Assembly (NCBI GenBank): GCA_903844815.1
Contig: CAIMVD010000280.1
Location: 1 to 44,151, forward strand
DNA: 44,151 bases
Direction of reading: 5' to 3'
From: an uncultured Bacteroidota bacterium
GTDB lineage: Bacteria > Bacteroidota > Bacteroidia > Bacteroidales > VadinHA17
In this document: in pieces, positions 43,423 to 44,151 of the stretch
Numbering within the stretch: position 1 is the stretch's first letter
Layout of the letters: every line of letters starts with the position of its first letter
Notes under the pieces: generated by a model
Told to the model about the DNA's origin: nothing
The model's database searches: none
What the model saw: the letters and a program-made list of their open reading frames with translations, nothing else
Position numbers and translations under genes: made by a program

Positions 43423-43543
43423 CCGGAGAATCCGAAATTATTCTTTAATTAGTTTTATGAGGAACCTTTTTATGCTTAATGTCAGATATTCATATAAAAT
43501 TTAGTGAAACCATCTGATACGAAAACATCAGTGATTCTTAATC

Positions 43544-44151
43544 TTACCGTGTCAATAATTCCGACACAACTACAGAATTATCTTTTCGGATAATCCCGTA
43601 AAGTTTTTCCTTTTCACTCCTGTCCCATGCAATTCCCTGTCCGTGCGAGTCAATTTTTACTGACTGTAAATACTCAAGCACCTGACCTGACCGGGGCAAC
43701 TTAAGAATATAAACCTCAGCGCTGTCGTGACCCGTAACATAAAGTTTGCCATCTGCTCCCCATGATCCCCCTGAAACGCTCATTGGTTTTACTTCAGAGA
43801 TAATACTTTGAGGGAAGGTCCATGATTCCTTTTCATGCCAGTCACTGTCAAACCTGACCAGAATAGTCGATTCGGTTCCCTTATTAATATCCTTTTTGAA
43901 CTGATCATAATGTGCAAAGCAGATCCACCAGGAATTATCATAAAAATCAGCCCAGGTACAGGAACCGTACTTAATGCCGAAACTATGAGAGCCGGTATGT
44001 TTAAGATCTCCTGTTGAGAATATCTCAATTGAGCTTTTCATTGGAATTCCCGGATAATTCGAATGAGCGCAAAAAAGTTTATCATTAATCACGACACCCC
44101 CGTCGAGATGGATTATTTTCCCTGTTGTATCCTTCCATGAAATAATCATGC
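43544..44151 (-). CDS. Propeller-like exported protein (cycloisomerase-like), partial
   Basis: The frame runs from the window edge to the stop at 43544; the ATG at 44149 is only two bases from the edge, so the true start is probably outside. The 201 visible residues have the repeated strand pattern of a beta-propeller and phrases I associate with proteins annotated as cycloisomerase in Planctomycetes and Bacteroidota: HLDGGVVINDKLFCAHSNYP, FGIKYGSCTWADFYDN, YVTGHDSAEVYILKLP and GQGIAWDRSEKEKLYG. No catalytic role is certain. The family comparison is from memory and not checked by search. Confidence 0.6.
   Translation of the reverse strand, partial: MIISWKDTTGKIIHLDGGVVINDKLFCAHSNYPGIPMKSSIEIFSTGDLKHTGSHSFGIKYGSCTWADFYDNSWWICFAHYDQFKKDINKGTESTILVRFDSDWHEKESWTFPQSIISEVKPMSVSGGSWGADGKLYVTGHDSAEVYILKLPRSGQVLEYLQSVKIDSHGQGIAWDRSEKEKLYGIIRKDNSVVVSELLTR

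Larger units (their letters stand above)
42840..43543 (+). other. Large gene-free region with palindromic elements
   Basis: The 704-bp region after the M56 gene contains no convincing gene. It holds a short inverted repeat (42948-42971) and, from 43154 to 43422, a compound palindrome built from two inverted hairpin elements around a 26-bp perfect inverted repeat. The remaining sequence, 42972-43153 and 43423-43543, is AT-rich and shows nothing I recognise. Confidence 0.7.

Noticed and set aside
43248-43448. A 66-codon plus-strand frame inside the palindromic region
   Set aside because: It is read across the 26-bp inverted repeat and copy B of the hairpin element, so its sequence is a by-product of the palindrome.
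1-44151. CRISPR arrays, rRNA, tRNA, insertion-sequence transposases or phage genes
   Set aside because: None was seen by reading the protein translations and repeats; short direct repeats present (4882, 39682, 41171) lack CRISPR spacing. A tRNA scan could not be run.

Overview
The window looks like a chromosomal segment of a Bacteroidota bacterium, most likely an environmental, polysaccharide-degrading member of the Bacteroidales/Marinilabiliales kind. The evidence is the gene content: FISUMP and type A T9SS sorting domains, a SusC-style TonB plug protein, lipoproteins with Bacteroidota-type fibronectin-like repeats, a propeller-sensor histidine kinase, a serine-type sulfatase, and a BlaI/M56 pair behind a TTTG/TAnnTTTG promoter. 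The species cannot be named from this sequence. I saw no rRNA, tRNA, CRISPR array, transposase or phage gene.

Layout. 1-7000: an MFS transporter, a TPR protein, a soluble hybrid histidine kinase, an acyl-CoA thioesterase, a zinc alcohol dehydrogenase preceded by a paired direct repeat and followed by the decayed remnant of a second MFS transporter, and exonuclease III. 7200-10760: a secreted sulfatase convergent with a GH55-like beta-helix protein. 11100-16440: four exported proteins (a barrel-like protein, a FISUMP protein, a plug-only SusC-like protein, and a fibronectin/propeller lipoprotein). 16680-20860: a LytS-type propeller kinase lacking its normal N-terminus, and an orphan ABC-type binding lipoprotein. 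21000-27000: a translationally coupled pair, a small T9SS-tailed protein and a 1803-residue secreted protein carrying a C10 cysteine peptidase domain, about 17 leucine-rich repeats, an Ig-like domain and an HEXXH metallopeptidase-like domain.

27500-33060 is a signalling cluster: a V4R sensor, a soluble PAS protein without a kinase, a membrane hybrid kinase, and a truncated response-regulator remnant whose start overlaps the kinase stop. 33059-38100 holds a GH127 arabinofuranosidase, a 5'-nucleotidase-like phosphatase with an unusual N-terminal cytoplasmic domain, and a class C beta-lactamase-like serine hydrolase. 38180-40980 holds a tandem RidA/chorismatase-like protein and a saccharopine-dehydrogenase-like enzyme, separated by a CTCTGTG repeat hairpin. 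41250-42840 is a BlaI repressor with its M56 sensor protease. 42840-43540 is gene-free and contains a compound palindrome built from two inverted hairpin elements with covarying stems. The window ends inside a cycloisomerase-like propeller gene.

The most promising candidates for something new are the dual-peptidase LRR protein with its T9SS-tailed partner, the V4R/PAS/hybrid-kinase relay with its broken response regulator, and the covarying hairpin repeat. All functional statements rest on reading motifs by eye; no database search was made.
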